Assembly (NCBI GenBank): GCA_964631125.1
Contig: CAZVYN010000016.1
Span: 1 to 56,982, forward strand
Direction of reading: 5' to 3'
From: CAZVYN01 sp964631125
Lineage (GTDB): Bacteria > Eisenbacteria > RBG-16-71-46 > CAIMUX01
Length of the DNA: 56,982 nt
A program made the translations under genes and the position numbers. This document shows positions 9,033-16,787 of this stretch, piece by piece. Below the pieces are notes generated by a model, which saw only the letters and a list, made by a program, of their open reading frames with translations, had not been told where the DNA came from and ran no database searches. Position 1 is the first letter of the stretch; each line of letters begins with the position of its first letter.

Positions 9033-9977
9033 ATGTCGCTCAGAGCAGGGCTCTCCAAGGTCGCCCGATCCGTGGCGTTCGCCTCCGGCCTCTCGACCGC
9101 GCGGGCGCGAGCGCGCACCGATCTCCGCATCCTCGCGCTCCACGGCATCGGCCCGAGCGGGCTGGCCGCCGACGAGTTCGAGCGCGCCATGGTCTACCTC
9201 CGGAGAGACTTCGACGTCGTCTCGCTCGATCGCATGGTCGAGCTGGTCCAGTCGAGCGGCGGCGCGGCTACCGGCCAAGTGGCGCTGACCTTCGACGACA
9301 GCTATCGCAACAGCGCAACGCTGGCCTACCCGACTCTGAAGCGCCTGGAGCTGCCGGCGACGTTCTACGTCTCTCCCGGACTGATCGAACGCGGGGAATG
9401 GCTCTGGAACAACGAGGCGAGGGAGCGGCTGCGCGCCCTGCCGCCGAGCGTGGTGGGAGACCTGGCCCGCGAGCTGGACGCGCCGGACGAGAACGTCGGA
9501 GCGTTGTTGCAGATGATGAAGGGACTGAAGCCGGTCATCCGGCAGCCGATCCTGGACGAGATCCGCCGACTCACCGAGACGTTCGCACCGACGCCCCAGC
9601 AACGCGCGGCGTACGACACCGTGAGTTGGGAAGACCTCGCGTCGCTTCCGCCCGACCTGATCACGATCGGCTCACAGGGTCTGGATCACACCGACCTCAC
9701 GACCGTGGACGACGCGACGATCGACCACGAACTGACCGAGAGTCGACGAGAATTGGAGCGGCGTCTCGGCCATCCGGTCGCGCACTTCTGTTATCCGGGC
9801 AACCACCATCCGCCCCACGCGGTCGAGCGCGCGAGACAGACCTATCGCTCGGCCGTGGGCGGTGGCCTCGGCGTCGCGCGGCCCGGAGCGGATGTGCATC
9901 TGCTCCCGCGCATTCCGATGCCGCGAAGCGTCTCGGCCCTGGCCTGGCGGCTACACCGCGTCGAGGCGCAGCGTTGA
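9033..9977 (+). CDS. Polysaccharide deacetylase (NodB homology domain)
   Basis: This 314-residue protein has the NodB core. ALTFDDSYRNS carries the catalytic base and metal Asp pair (D88, D89), LPATFYVSPGLI is motif 2-like, and HFCYPGNHHPPHAV matches the R/Y-x-P-x-G region of motif 3. Such enzymes remove N- or O-acetyl groups from extracellular or lipid-linked glycans using a divalent metal. There is no obvious signal peptide, so it may act on an intermediate in the cytoplasm or be exported in another way. The metal histidines of motif 2 (H-S/T-x4-H) are not clear: the segment HTDLTTVDDATIDHE is the best candidate. It belongs to the surface-glycan block, converging on the GT4 gene at 9986. 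Confidence 0.88.
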   Translation: MSLRAGLSKVARSVAFASGLSTARARARTDLRILALHGIGPSGLAADEFERAMVYLRRDFDVVSLDRMVELVQSSGGAATGQVALTFDDSYRNSATLAYPTLKRLELPATFYVSPGLIERGEWLWNNEARERLRALPPSVVGDLARELDAPDENVGALLQMMKGLKPVIRQPILDEIRRLTETFAPTPQQRAAYDTVSWEDLASLPPDLITIGSQGLDHTDLTTVDDATIDHELTESRRELERRLGHPVAHFCYPGNHHPPHAVERARQTYRSAVGGGLGVARPGADVHLLPRIPMPRSVSALAWRLHRVEAQR

Positions 9978-9985
9978 CGCTGGGG

Positions 9986-11302
9986 TCAGCGCTGGGGCTT
10001 CGCGCGCGGCGCGGGAGTCTCGCGAAGCATCTCTTCGAGCAGCTTCTTCAGGCGCAGCGTGGACTTGCCGCGGTCGTACGCCTCGGTGACCGCGGGAATG
10101 GCGCGCGGCATCGCTCCGCCCGACGCCCAGATCCCGTAGGCCGAGCGCAGAGCGTCGCGGAGCGCGGCGGAGTCGTTCGGCGCGACGACCCATCCCGCCT
10201 GCGCCTCGCGGATCAAGTCGGCCGTCACCCCGGCGGTGCTGATCGAGAGGACCGGTCGCCCGCTCGCCAGATACTCGTAGAGCTTGCCCGGCGTGTGCAC
10301 GATCGGGCCGTCGTAGGAGATGTCGACCAACAGGTTGACGGTCGATCCCAAGATGAACGCGAGCGCGTCGTCGTGCGTGACCTCGCCCGGGGCGATCATG
10401 TTCTTCAGCAGCCGGGCGTCCTGCACCTGAGACCGCACCCGCTCGGGATGCACTCCGAGCACGCGCAGCTCGACTCGCTCCAGATCGATCTCTCCCGCCT
10501 CGCCGAGATCCTCGAGACAGCGCACGATCGGCTCCAAGCTGCGACCGCGATAGAGCGACCCCGCCCACGTGAGGGAGAAACGGTCCGACGTCCGAGGCTC
10601 GATCCCGACAAAATCCTCCGGGTCATACCCGTTGGGGATCCAGTGCACCCTCGCGGCGAGTCCGGGGAGCTCGAGTTGTTCCTCCAACATGCCGGCGACG
10701 GCCGCATGCGCCGAGATGATGAAGGCGGCGCGCCGGCAGAGCCCACGCTCCAGTTTGCGATTGAGACGCCGCGCGCGATATCCGGGGAGGGCCGGCCAGG
10801 CTGGCGGACGAGCGGTCCACGGATCGCGATAGTCCATCACATGGGGGACGCGAAGCCGTCGCGCCAACTCGTCCCCGGCGACGAAGCCCGACCAGGGGCC
10901 GCCGGTGGAGATGACGGCGTCGACGTCACGGAACTCCGGGATGTTCGCGATGCTCGCGACGGCGCCGACGAACTCCGCATGTTCGTCGGGGACGAACGTC
11001 TCGACGAGGATCCACTTCGCGAGAACGATCGAACGCAGGCGGAGCAGCGAAGGGAGGCTCGATCGTCCGGTGGTTCGCATTCGCCTCAGGGCGGGCATCC
11101 AGCCCCGTTCGGCCACGCGAACGATGCGGACGTTGTCGGGGAGGTCGGCGGGGCGGGCGTCCGGCTCTTCGGTATCGGGCGCGATGGTCACCACGGTGAC
11201 GTTGACTCCGGCTCGACCCAGGTACTTGGCGAACTTGTGCGGCCGATGGATTCCGCCGCCGGTCTGCGGTGGGAATCGATAGGCCACGAGCAAGATGTCC
11301 AA
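9986..11302 (-). CDS. Glycosyltransferase family 4 (GT-B)
   Basis: The product has 438 residues and begins MDILLVAYRFPPQTGGG, a classic GT4 N-terminal motif with a glycine loop that admits the acceptor. The middle holds DAVISTGGPWSGFVAGDELA and the DYRDPW motif common to capsule GT4 proteins. The C-terminal domain has FSLTWAGSLYRGRSLEP and TPGKLYEYLASGRPVL, the donor-binding E-x7-E equivalent. It is a probable peripheral membrane enzyme adding one sugar to a surface polysaccharide. The ATG at 11302 sits directly before the Rossmann strand. It diverges from another GT4 gene at 11397. Confidence 0.9.
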   Translation of the reverse strand: MDILLVAYRFPPQTGGGIHRPHKFAKYLGRAGVNVTVVTIAPDTEEPDARPADLPDNVRIVRVAERGWMPALRRMRTTGRSSLPSLLRLRSIVLAKWILVETFVPDEHAEFVGAVASIANIPEFRDVDAVISTGGPWSGFVAGDELARRLRVPHVMDYRDPWTARPPAWPALPGYRARRLNRKLERGLCRRAAFIISAHAAVAGMLEEQLELPGLAARVHWIPNGYDPEDFVGIEPRTSDRFSLTWAGSLYRGRSLEPIVRCLEDLGEAGEIDLERVELRVLGVHPERVRSQVQDARLLKNMIAPGEVTHDDALAFILGSTVNLLVDISYDGPIVHTPGKLYEYLASGRPVLSISTAGVTADLIREAQAGWVVAPNDSAALRDALRSAYGIWASGGAMPRAIPAVTEAYDRGKSTLRLKKLLEEMLRETPAPRAKPQR

Positions 11303-11396
11303 CCAGTCCTCCTCCGCTCCTTATCGGGTCGTGGCTGAAGGTCTTGAATACGGAGAGCGCTTGTCAATCGGATGTGGCGGGGTATGGTCGCGACCG

Positions 11397-12452
11397 ATGA
11401 GTGAGACGAAAGAGGACAAGCTATTCGCGGGATTGGGGATCGCGGTCGTAGGCAACTTCACGCCACGCGGCAGCGGCGTCCGTTATCAGCAAGAAGTCCT
11501 CTTCGAGAGCTTCACTTCGGAAGGCGCCGCCTGTCTCGCGGTCACCTACCAGCAGAACCGATATCTCCGGCCCATGGCCACCGTCTGGGAGCTGTTCAGA
11601 CACCAGCGGCGCTACCAGGTGCTCTGCTGCCAGGGCTTCTCCTTCTGGAATTGGATCAACGGGATCGCGGCGATCGCGACCGCCAAGCTCCTGCGCAAGC
11701 CGGTCACCATGGTCTATCGAGGCGGCGGCTTCCCAGAGTTCGTGGCGCGGCATCCGGGGATGGTCTTGCCGTGGCTCAGGCGCGTCGATCGACTGGTCGT
11801 ACCGTCGGGGTACTTGCACCGTGAGTTCGAGAAGCATGGGCTCGCGCATCGGATCATCCCCAACATCATCGAAGTGGACGGATGGCCCTATCGGCGGCGC
11901 GAACGTCTCGCGCCGCGCCTGCTCTGGGTGCGCCACTTGCGCGCGGGGTACAACCCGTGGATGGCCGTCGAAGTGTTGCAGCGCGTGCAGCAGCGATTCC
12001 CCGACGCCACGTTGAAGATGGCGGGCGATGGCGGGATGGAAACGGAGATGCGCGCCCGGATCGCCGCCGAGGGGATCCTCGGCGTCGATTTGTTGGGCCA
12101 TATCTCGCAGGCCGAGCTGCGCAAGCACCTGAGCGAGGGCGACATCTTCATCAGCACGACCAACGTCGACAACCAGCCCCGCTCGGTCATGGAGGCGATG
12201 GCCTGCGGACTGCCGGTCGTCTCGACCGACGTCGGGGGGGTCCCTTTCCTGATCGACGACCGCGTGCACGGCCTCCTCGTTCCTCCGCGCGATCCCGACG
12301 CGATGGCGGCCGCGGTGCTCGAACTGCTGGACGACCCCGCGCTCGCGCTCGGACTCGCCGATCGAGCGATCGAGTTGGTGCGGGGCTTCTCGTGGCAGGT
12401 GAGTCGCCACAAGTGGGCGGCTGTCTTCGGGGAACTGGGGTTGCTGCGCTAG
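11397..12452 (+). CDS. Glycosyltransferase family 4
   Basis: This is a 351-residue GT4 enzyme. The N-terminal domain is short (GLGIAVVGNFTPRGSGVRYQ, then KPVTMVYRGGGFPEFV) and the C-terminal domain is standard: PNIIEVDGWPYRRRERL, ATLKMAGDGGMETEMR, and DNQPRSVMEAMACGLPVV with the E-x7-E donor site. The ATG at 11397 is preferred over the longer frame from 11295, whose first 34 residues look non-coding and would overlap the divergent gene. The stop lies one base from the stop of the convergent lipoprotein gene, so the two transcripts may run into each other. The sugar donor is not predictable. Confidence 0.88.
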   Translation: MSETKEDKLFAGLGIAVVGNFTPRGSGVRYQQEVLFESFTSEGAACLAVTYQQNRYLRPMATVWELFRHQRRYQVLCCQGFSFWNWINGIAAIATAKLLRKPVTMVYRGGGFPEFVARHPGMVLPWLRRVDRLVVPSGYLHREFEKHGLAHRIIPNIIEVDGWPYRRRERLAPRLLWVRHLRAGYNPWMAVEVLQRVQQRFPDATLKMAGDGGMETEMRARIAAEGILGVDLLGHISQAELRKHLSEGDIFISTTNVDNQPRSVMEAMACGLPVVSTDVGGVPFLIDDRVHGLLVPPRDPDAMAAAVLELLDDPALALGLADRAIELVRGFSWQVSRHKWAAVFGELGLLR

Positions 12453-12453
12453 T

Positions 12454-13893
12454 TCACTGGTAGCAGCGCACTGCCCTGAACACCGTCCCGCGCGGCGGCA
12501 CGACGATCGAGACGGTTTCTTCCCGCACGACCGCGCCGCCGCCGGTCAGGAACCTCACGTGCAACTGCTGTTCGCCGGGCGGCAGCTTCGTCTGCACGAC
12601 GTCGATCCGCCCGGGCAACAGGATCCAGCCGCGTGTATCGGCCTGTTCGCTGACGACGCCCAACACGTTCGCGATCGCGCCGAGCGCCTCGTTCTCGCGT
12701 CCAAGGCTGGCGCGCGTCGCTTCCTTCGCGATGGCGCGTATAAGTGTGCGGACCAGGATCCTGGGGAGATGGTCGTCGAACTCCGCCTGGGCCACCGTGG
12801 CCAGGTTGATCGCTCGTTCTCCCACCGCGAGCGGAGCGCGACCGTCTCCGGCCTCCGCGTCGCCCGCCGCCTCGATCGCGACTTCCGCCCGCATCACCCG
12901 GGGCGGCACTTCGACCATGCGAGGAAACGCGAAGCGCAAGACATGGGAGAGCCGGGACGGCTGGCGGTAGGCGTAGATCCGATGGCCGTAGGTCGAGACG
13001 TAGCGGTTGGCGTAGAGCCAGTCGTCTCGATCGTTGCGTCCCCGCTCGAGGATCGGCAACCAGATGTCGACCGACTCGCGATAGGGCGCGAAACCCGATT
13101 CGAGGAAGAGCACCACGTTGCTCTCGGCGGCGGCCGCGGCGTGTCGCGGCAGATCGGGATTCGAATCCACCAGCGGCCGCACCTCTTCGCTGGAGCCGAG
13201 CCGGAGCGCGGTCGCGTAGAAGTTCTCCCAGAGGGAGGCCGGAGCGCTCTGCCCGTACTCGCTCTCGTACGTCGCGTAGAGCTGCGCGGCGTTGCGGTAC
13301 GAGACGAGCGCATCGTTCCCGTCGCCCGCGGCCTGGTAGAGCAGTCCCGTGAAGTAGTGCAGGAAGGCGTCCTGGCGTAGCGCCCCGTCTCCCGCCTCCG
13401 CGTCTTCCGCCGTCTTCTCGGCGTATTCCGCCAGCTTGAAGTTCGCCTTACGCGCCTCGACCAAAGCCTCGTCGAGCTGTCCCAGATCGAGGTAGTTGAG
13501 CGCCCGGTAGTAGTGGACGAACTGCACCTCGTACGGCAGCCCGCGGTAGGGAAGGAGATTGTCGGTCGTGATGAGCGCGAACGCCTCGCGCGAGATCGAC
13601 TTCGTGTAGAGTTCTTCGATGCGCAGCTCCGCGGACTCGAAGACCTCGTTGCTCTCCGCGTAGCGGTCCGCGATGCGGAGCAGATGCCCGCGCTCCAAGA
13701 GATAGAGGAGATCGCCCGGGTCCGGTTCGCGCTGCTCGAAGGCCGCGACCGCCGCTTGGAGATCGCCGGCCATCAGCTTCTGGCGGACGACCTCGAGGTT
13801 CTTCGCATGCGACGCGCAGCCGGCCGACGCGGCGAGGCACGCGCCGGCCGCGAGCAGCGAGATCGCGCCGAGGAACGGGCGCGTGGCGCTCAG
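12454..13893 (-). CDS. COG3014-type TPR lipoprotein partner of LpoB, probable CTG start
   Basis: The body (LLYLLERGHLLRIADRYAES, VQFVHYYRALNYLDLGQLDE, DAFLHYFTGLLYQAAGDGND) has TPR-like repeats and matches the COG3014 lipoproteins often found beside lpoB. The first in-frame ATG (13773) would lose the signal peptide. Reading further upstream gives a good lipoprotein leader with lipobox S-A-G-C at residue 26, and the only possible initiator before it is CTG at 13893, whose last two bases overlap the TGA of lpoB (CTGA). With that start the protein has 479 residues. It would be anchored in the outer membrane facing the periplasm. The function is not settled in the literature I know; the neighbourhood suggests peptidoglycan synthesis control. 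Confidence 0.82.
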   Translation of the reverse strand: MSATRPFLGAISLLAAGACLAASAGCASHAKNLEVVRQKLMAGDLQAAVAAFEQREPDPGDLLYLLERGHLLRIADRYAESNEVFESAELRIEELYTKSISREAFALITTDNLLPYRGLPYEVQFVHYYRALNYLDLGQLDEALVEARKANFKLAEYAEKTAEDAEAGDGALRQDAFLHYFTGLLYQAAGDGNDALVSYRNAAQLYATYESEYGQSAPASLWENFYATALRLGSSEEVRPLVDSNPDLPRHAAAAAESNVVLFLESGFAPYRESVDIWLPILERGRNDRDDWLYANRYVSTYGHRIYAYRQPSRLSHVLRFAFPRMVEVPPRVMRAEVAIEAAGDAEAGDGRAPLAVGERAINLATVAQAEFDDHLPRILVRTLIRAIAKEATRASLGRENEALGAIANVLGVVSEQADTRGWILLPGRIDVVQTKLPPGEQQLHVRFLTGGGAVVREETVSIVVPPRGTVFRAVRCYQ

Positions 13894-14525
13894 CCCTTGT
13901 ACTTCGAGGTCGAGACGAACTTCTTGATCTTGTGCTGCCCGACCCAGGCCTTCACGTTCGTCTCGATGTCGACGAGCGAGAGGTCGACTTGGTAGTAGCG
14001 GACCTCTTCGCCGTCCTCGCGGTCGTTGATCTGGTTGATCTCGCCCAACAGCATGTAGTCGGCGCCGACCTCTAGACCCATCTTCTTCAGGGTCTCCGGC
14101 GAAGCGTTGACGCGCTGGTCCGACCGCTCGTCTCGGACCTCGCCGCGTTCTTCGGCCGAGGCGACCACCTGCACGTCGCCCGAATTGACCATGGCGCGCT
14201 CGATGTCCTTGAGGAACGTCGCCACCGGGATGTGCTCCATCGACTTGTTCCGGATCGATCCGGCGATGATGGTCGGCGAGGCGCCGGCGCCGAGCCGCTC
14301 CAGCCAGGTTCCCCCCAGGCAGTCGGCGATCATCGTTTCGGAGACGAGTCGGGAGTCGGTGTCGTTCCAGCGCCCGGAGAGGTCGATGACTTCACCCTCT
14401 CCGACGCGGCTCACCACCTTCTTCGAGGCGCAGCCTCCCAGCGTCGGGCCGATCAGGCCGACGACAAGAACCGGGATCAGACTCGCAATCAAGATCGGGG
14501 CCAGAACTCGGGAGATGTGCCTCAT
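13890..14525 (-). CDS. lpoB: LpoB-like lipoprotein, activator of penicillin-binding protein
   Basis: The product has 211 residues. The ATG at 14525 follows a GAGAGG ribosome site and gives a lipoprotein signal peptide ending in L-G-G-C (C32). The mature part (VIDLSGRWNDTDSRLVSETM, SMEHIPVATFLKDIERAMVN, VGADYMLLGEINQINDRE) matches LpoB, the outer-membrane lipoprotein that reaches through the peptidoglycan to stimulate PBP1b-type synthases. The stop overlaps the presumed start of the COG3014 lipoprotein gene downstream, so the two are translationally coupled. In E. coli LpoB activates PBP1b; no PBP1b gene lies in this window. Confidence 0.9.
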   Translation of the reverse strand: MRHISRVLAPILIASLIPVLVVGLIGPTLGGCASKKVVSRVGEGEVIDLSGRWNDTDSRLVSETMIADCLGGTWLERLGAGASPTIIAGSIRNKSMEHIPVATFLKDIERAMVNSGDVQVVASAEERGEVRDERSDQRVNASPETLKKMGLEVGADYMLLGEINQINDREDGEEVRYYQVDLSLVDIETNVKAWVGQHKIKKFVSTSKYKG

Positions 14526-14605
14526 GAATCGCGTCCTCTCTCGAAAAGTGCGGATCGAAGGGCCGGAGGGCACCGGACCGCGGAAACATCGGGACTTCGG
14601 TGAGC

Positions 14606-14678
14606 GGGGTCAAGGGGAACCTTGCCCCAGTAGTTTCGCTCGAGTTACTTTATTCCGGCTAAGCGAAACCGCCTGGGG
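14606..14678. promoter_or_regulatory. Pair of mutually exclusive hairpins in the lpoB/14741 divergent region
   Basis: Hairpin A pairs GGGG(T)CAAGG at 14606-14615 with CCTTGCCCC at 14620-14628 around a GGAA loop. Hairpin B pairs CCCCAG at 14625-14630 with CTGGGG at 14673-14678, and inside it GTTTCGCT at 14633-14640 with AGCGAAAC at 14662-14669. Both need the CCCC at 14625-14628, so only one can form. The element sits 62 bases before the secreted-protein start at 14741. It could be a leader RNA switch for that gene, or part of the lpoB leader on the other strand. It matches no riboswitch consensus I know. Confidence 0.4.
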
Positions 14679-14740
14679 ATGCCCCTCAACCACATGGACG
14701 GCCTCGCACTTTCCTACCCATCGTAGAGAGGATCTCTCAC

Positions 14741-16228
14741 ATGCGTCTGCGCATCGCGCTCGGGTTGGCGTTGTCGTCCGCGCTCCTGGTCTCCTCGGGA
14801 CCGGCATTCGGGGCCATGGACGTCAAACTCGGCATCCTGAATGACATGGTCGCGTCCGGTCGGACCGGCACGTACCCCAACGGTCTCAACGGGCTCTCCA
14901 TGGCCACGACTTCGTGCAACGTCGGCACGATCGACTGCCCGTGGGAGGCGGCGATGGATGAGGATCATCCGTCCATCGCGATGGCGCTGTACTACGAGAA
15001 GGACGGCGTGTTCCGCCAGGCCGGAATCTCCTGGATGAAGCACGGCTTCTTCGCGCTCTCCAACAACCAGTGCACACCCTGCCAGCACCCCTCCGGCGGT
15101 GACTTCCTCGGCGTAGGCTGCTCCGATACCTACTCGTCCGGGAACAACTCCGACCGCGACTGGCTCGGCCCGCGCAGCGAAGTCAACCCGTTCAAGGCCA
15201 CCTGGGAGTGCACCGGCTCATTCTTCTCCGGCGGCATCAACGACTGCGTCCGGCGCGTGTGGGGCGGCGGCTTCAACGGCGCCGAGCACCGGGTCGAAGT
15301 CCTCGACGCCGAGTTGGGCCTCTCCGGTGCGACCTACTATTACGAGGGCTACTACGTCGTCGCCAACGACGTGAACCGGATCAACAACCTCGGTTCCCGT
15401 CGCTGCGTGCCGAGCTGGAACGGAACCAAGTGGAACTTCAGCACTCCGGGCGGTGGCAATGACTTGGTCGAAGGACCGGCGTCGGCCCGCTGGGGTGACA
15501 TCCAGACCTGGGGGAACGTCGCGGTCGCGGACGGCCAGGCGGTCCTCTCGGCCAAGGTGACCGACCTGGGCGGCGGCCAGTGGCACTACGAGTACTGCCT
15601 CTTCAATTTCGATTCCGAGCGCCGGATCAAGCAGTTCACGATCCCCGTCGGCAACGCCACGATCAGCAACATCGGCTTCAACGACATCGATGAGAACGCG
15701 GTCAACGACTGGGCGGTCACGGTTGACAATGGCGAGATCTCCTGGTCCACCGGCGCGTTCGAAGATCCGAACTCGAATCCGATCCTGTTCGGGACGCTCT
15801 ATAACTTCCGGTTCGATGCCGACGTCGCTCAGGCCGCCGTCACGGCCGAATTGTTCCCGTGGAAGAACGCGCCCAGCATGGATCCGGGAACGTTGGCGAC
15901 GGTCGGCCCGGGCATCGATCCGGCCGGAGTCGAAGAGGTGGCCGCGGCGGCGGGCGTGAAGCTCTATCCGAATCGCCCGAACCCGCTGACCGACGCGACG
16001 ACGATCCACTTCGAGATCGCACAGGAGCAGAGTGTTCGCCTCGACATCTTCGACCTGAGCGGACGTCAGGTGCGCAGCCTCATGAGCGGCTCGGTTCGCG
16101 CCGGCGGTCATGACGTCTCGTGGGACGGAACGTCGGCCACCGGCGAGCGCGTCGCGGCCGGCCAGTACTACTACCGCCTCGAGACCGGCGCCGCGACATT
16201 GGTGCGGTCGCTGCTGATTTTGAAGTAG
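14741..16228 (+). CDS. Secreted protein of unknown function with FlgD/T9SS-like C-terminal domain
   Basis: The product has 495 residues. GAGAGGA precedes the ATG, and the N-terminus is a clean signal peptide (MRLRIALGLALSSALLV to AFG-A). The central part is rich in Cys, Trp, Gly and Asn (TSCNVGTIDCPWEAAM, NNQCTPCQHPSGGDF, WGGGFNGAEHRVEVL) and looks like an extracellular beta-rich domain; I do not recognise a catalytic motif. From about residue 405 the sequence VKLYPNRPNPLTDATTIHF leads into LDIFDLSGRQVRSLM and AAGQYYYRLETG, the FlgD-Ig-like or sorting domain also seen on the FnIII protein. It is transcribed alone and ends at the terminator at 16301. Export across the outer membrane is likely. 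Confidence 0.88.
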   Translation: MRLRIALGLALSSALLVSSGPAFGAMDVKLGILNDMVASGRTGTYPNGLNGLSMATTSCNVGTIDCPWEAAMDEDHPSIAMALYYEKDGVFRQAGISWMKHGFFALSNNQCTPCQHPSGGDFLGVGCSDTYSSGNNSDRDWLGPRSEVNPFKATWECTGSFFSGGINDCVRRVWGGGFNGAEHRVEVLDAELGLSGATYYYEGYYVVANDVNRINNLGSRRCVPSWNGTKWNFSTPGGGNDLVEGPASARWGDIQTWGNVAVADGQAVLSAKVTDLGGGQWHYEYCLFNFDSERRIKQFTIPVGNATISNIGFNDIDENAVNDWAVTVDNGEISWSTGAFEDPNSNPILFGTLYNFRFDADVAQAAVTAELFPWKNAPSMDPGTLATVGPGIDPAGVEEVAAAAGVKLYPNRPNPLTDATTIHFEIAQEQSVRLDIFDLSGRQVRSLMSGSVRAGGHDVSWDGTSATGERVAAGQYYYRLETGAATLVRSLLILK

Positions 16229-16300
16229 TAGTCGTCGCGCGCACCAGCGCGCGTCGACTCCGCTTCCGTCATAGCCTTCTCCAACCCAGTTGGAGCCCGA

Positions 16301-16335
16301 AGACCCGCCGATGCAAGACATCGGCGGGTCTTTTC
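16301..16335 (+). terminator. Intrinsic terminator after the 14741 gene
   Basis: A perfect 13-bp stem (AGACCCGCCGATG at 16301-16313 with its complement at 16319-16331) closes a 5-base CAAGA loop and runs into TTTTCT. It lies 73 bases after the stop codon. The T-run is on the plus strand only. Confidence 0.85.
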
Positions 16336-16354
16336 TACTCCGCCTCGAACCTAC

Positions 16355-16765
16355 TCAGAACTGCCGCTCGTAGCTCTCCGGCGCCGGGTCAGGGACCTTG
16401 CGCAGCACCCACAAACTCTCACTCCTTTCGCGCCGCGCGAAAGGAGTGAACTTCCGATACAACCGATCGCGCCCGACCACCCGCTGGACCAACCCCAGCC
16501 CCGTGATCAGCACGAAGAAGATCACCGCCAAGATCACCCGATTCATCACGAACCCGAGCGCCAGCGCGAACTTCATCCAAATGTAGTGCACCGGCCGCAA
16601 AGCGGCCGGTGCGCCTAACCCCAACCCAACCAGCACAACGCTCACACCTAGCAACGGCCCTGGAGGAATCGCCCCCTTCAGCACGTACTGCAGGACGCCC
16701 AGCGCCCCAAACGCCCCCCCCACCACCAGTCCAAAGCTCCGCAGCTCTCTCCGACTCGCCTTCAT
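16355..16765 (-). CDS. SxtJ family membrane protein
   Basis: This 136-residue protein has four hydrophobic segments (FGLVVGGAFGALGVLQYV, LLGVSVVLVGLGLGAP, IWMKFALALGFVMNRVILA and ILAVIFFVLITGLGLVQ) and a charged C-terminal tail (DRLYRKFTPFARRERS). The motif RLYRKFxP and the position next to a NodU-type carbamoyltransferase match the SxtJ family, first noted in saxitoxin clusters but common beside carbamoyltransferases in surface-polymer loci. It is in the inner membrane; its biochemical role is not known. It starts 22 bp after the carbamoyltransferase stop, in one operon. Confidence 0.85.
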   Translation of the reverse strand: MKASRRELRSFGLVVGGAFGALGVLQYVLKGAIPPGPLLGVSVVLVGLGLGAPAALRPVHYIWMKFALALGFVMNRVILAVIFFVLITGLGLVQRVVGRDRLYRKFTPFARRERSESLWVLRKVPDPAPESYERQF

Positions 16766-16787
16766 GCTGTCCCTTTCCGCGCTCGAC

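Noticed and set aside
8882..11338. An 818-codon plus-strand frame across the deacetylase and the GT4 gene
   Set aside because: It runs through two well-supported genes and is rich in Arg/Ala/Gly typical of a shadow frame.
12454..13773. COG3014 lipoprotein starting at the first ATG (13773)
   Set aside because: That start removes a complete signal peptide and lipobox that are encoded in frame just upstream.
14606..14678. Cyclic-di-GMP (GEMM) riboswitch
   Set aside because: The loop and receptor sequences do not match the conserved GEMM core; only the general hairpin layout is similar.
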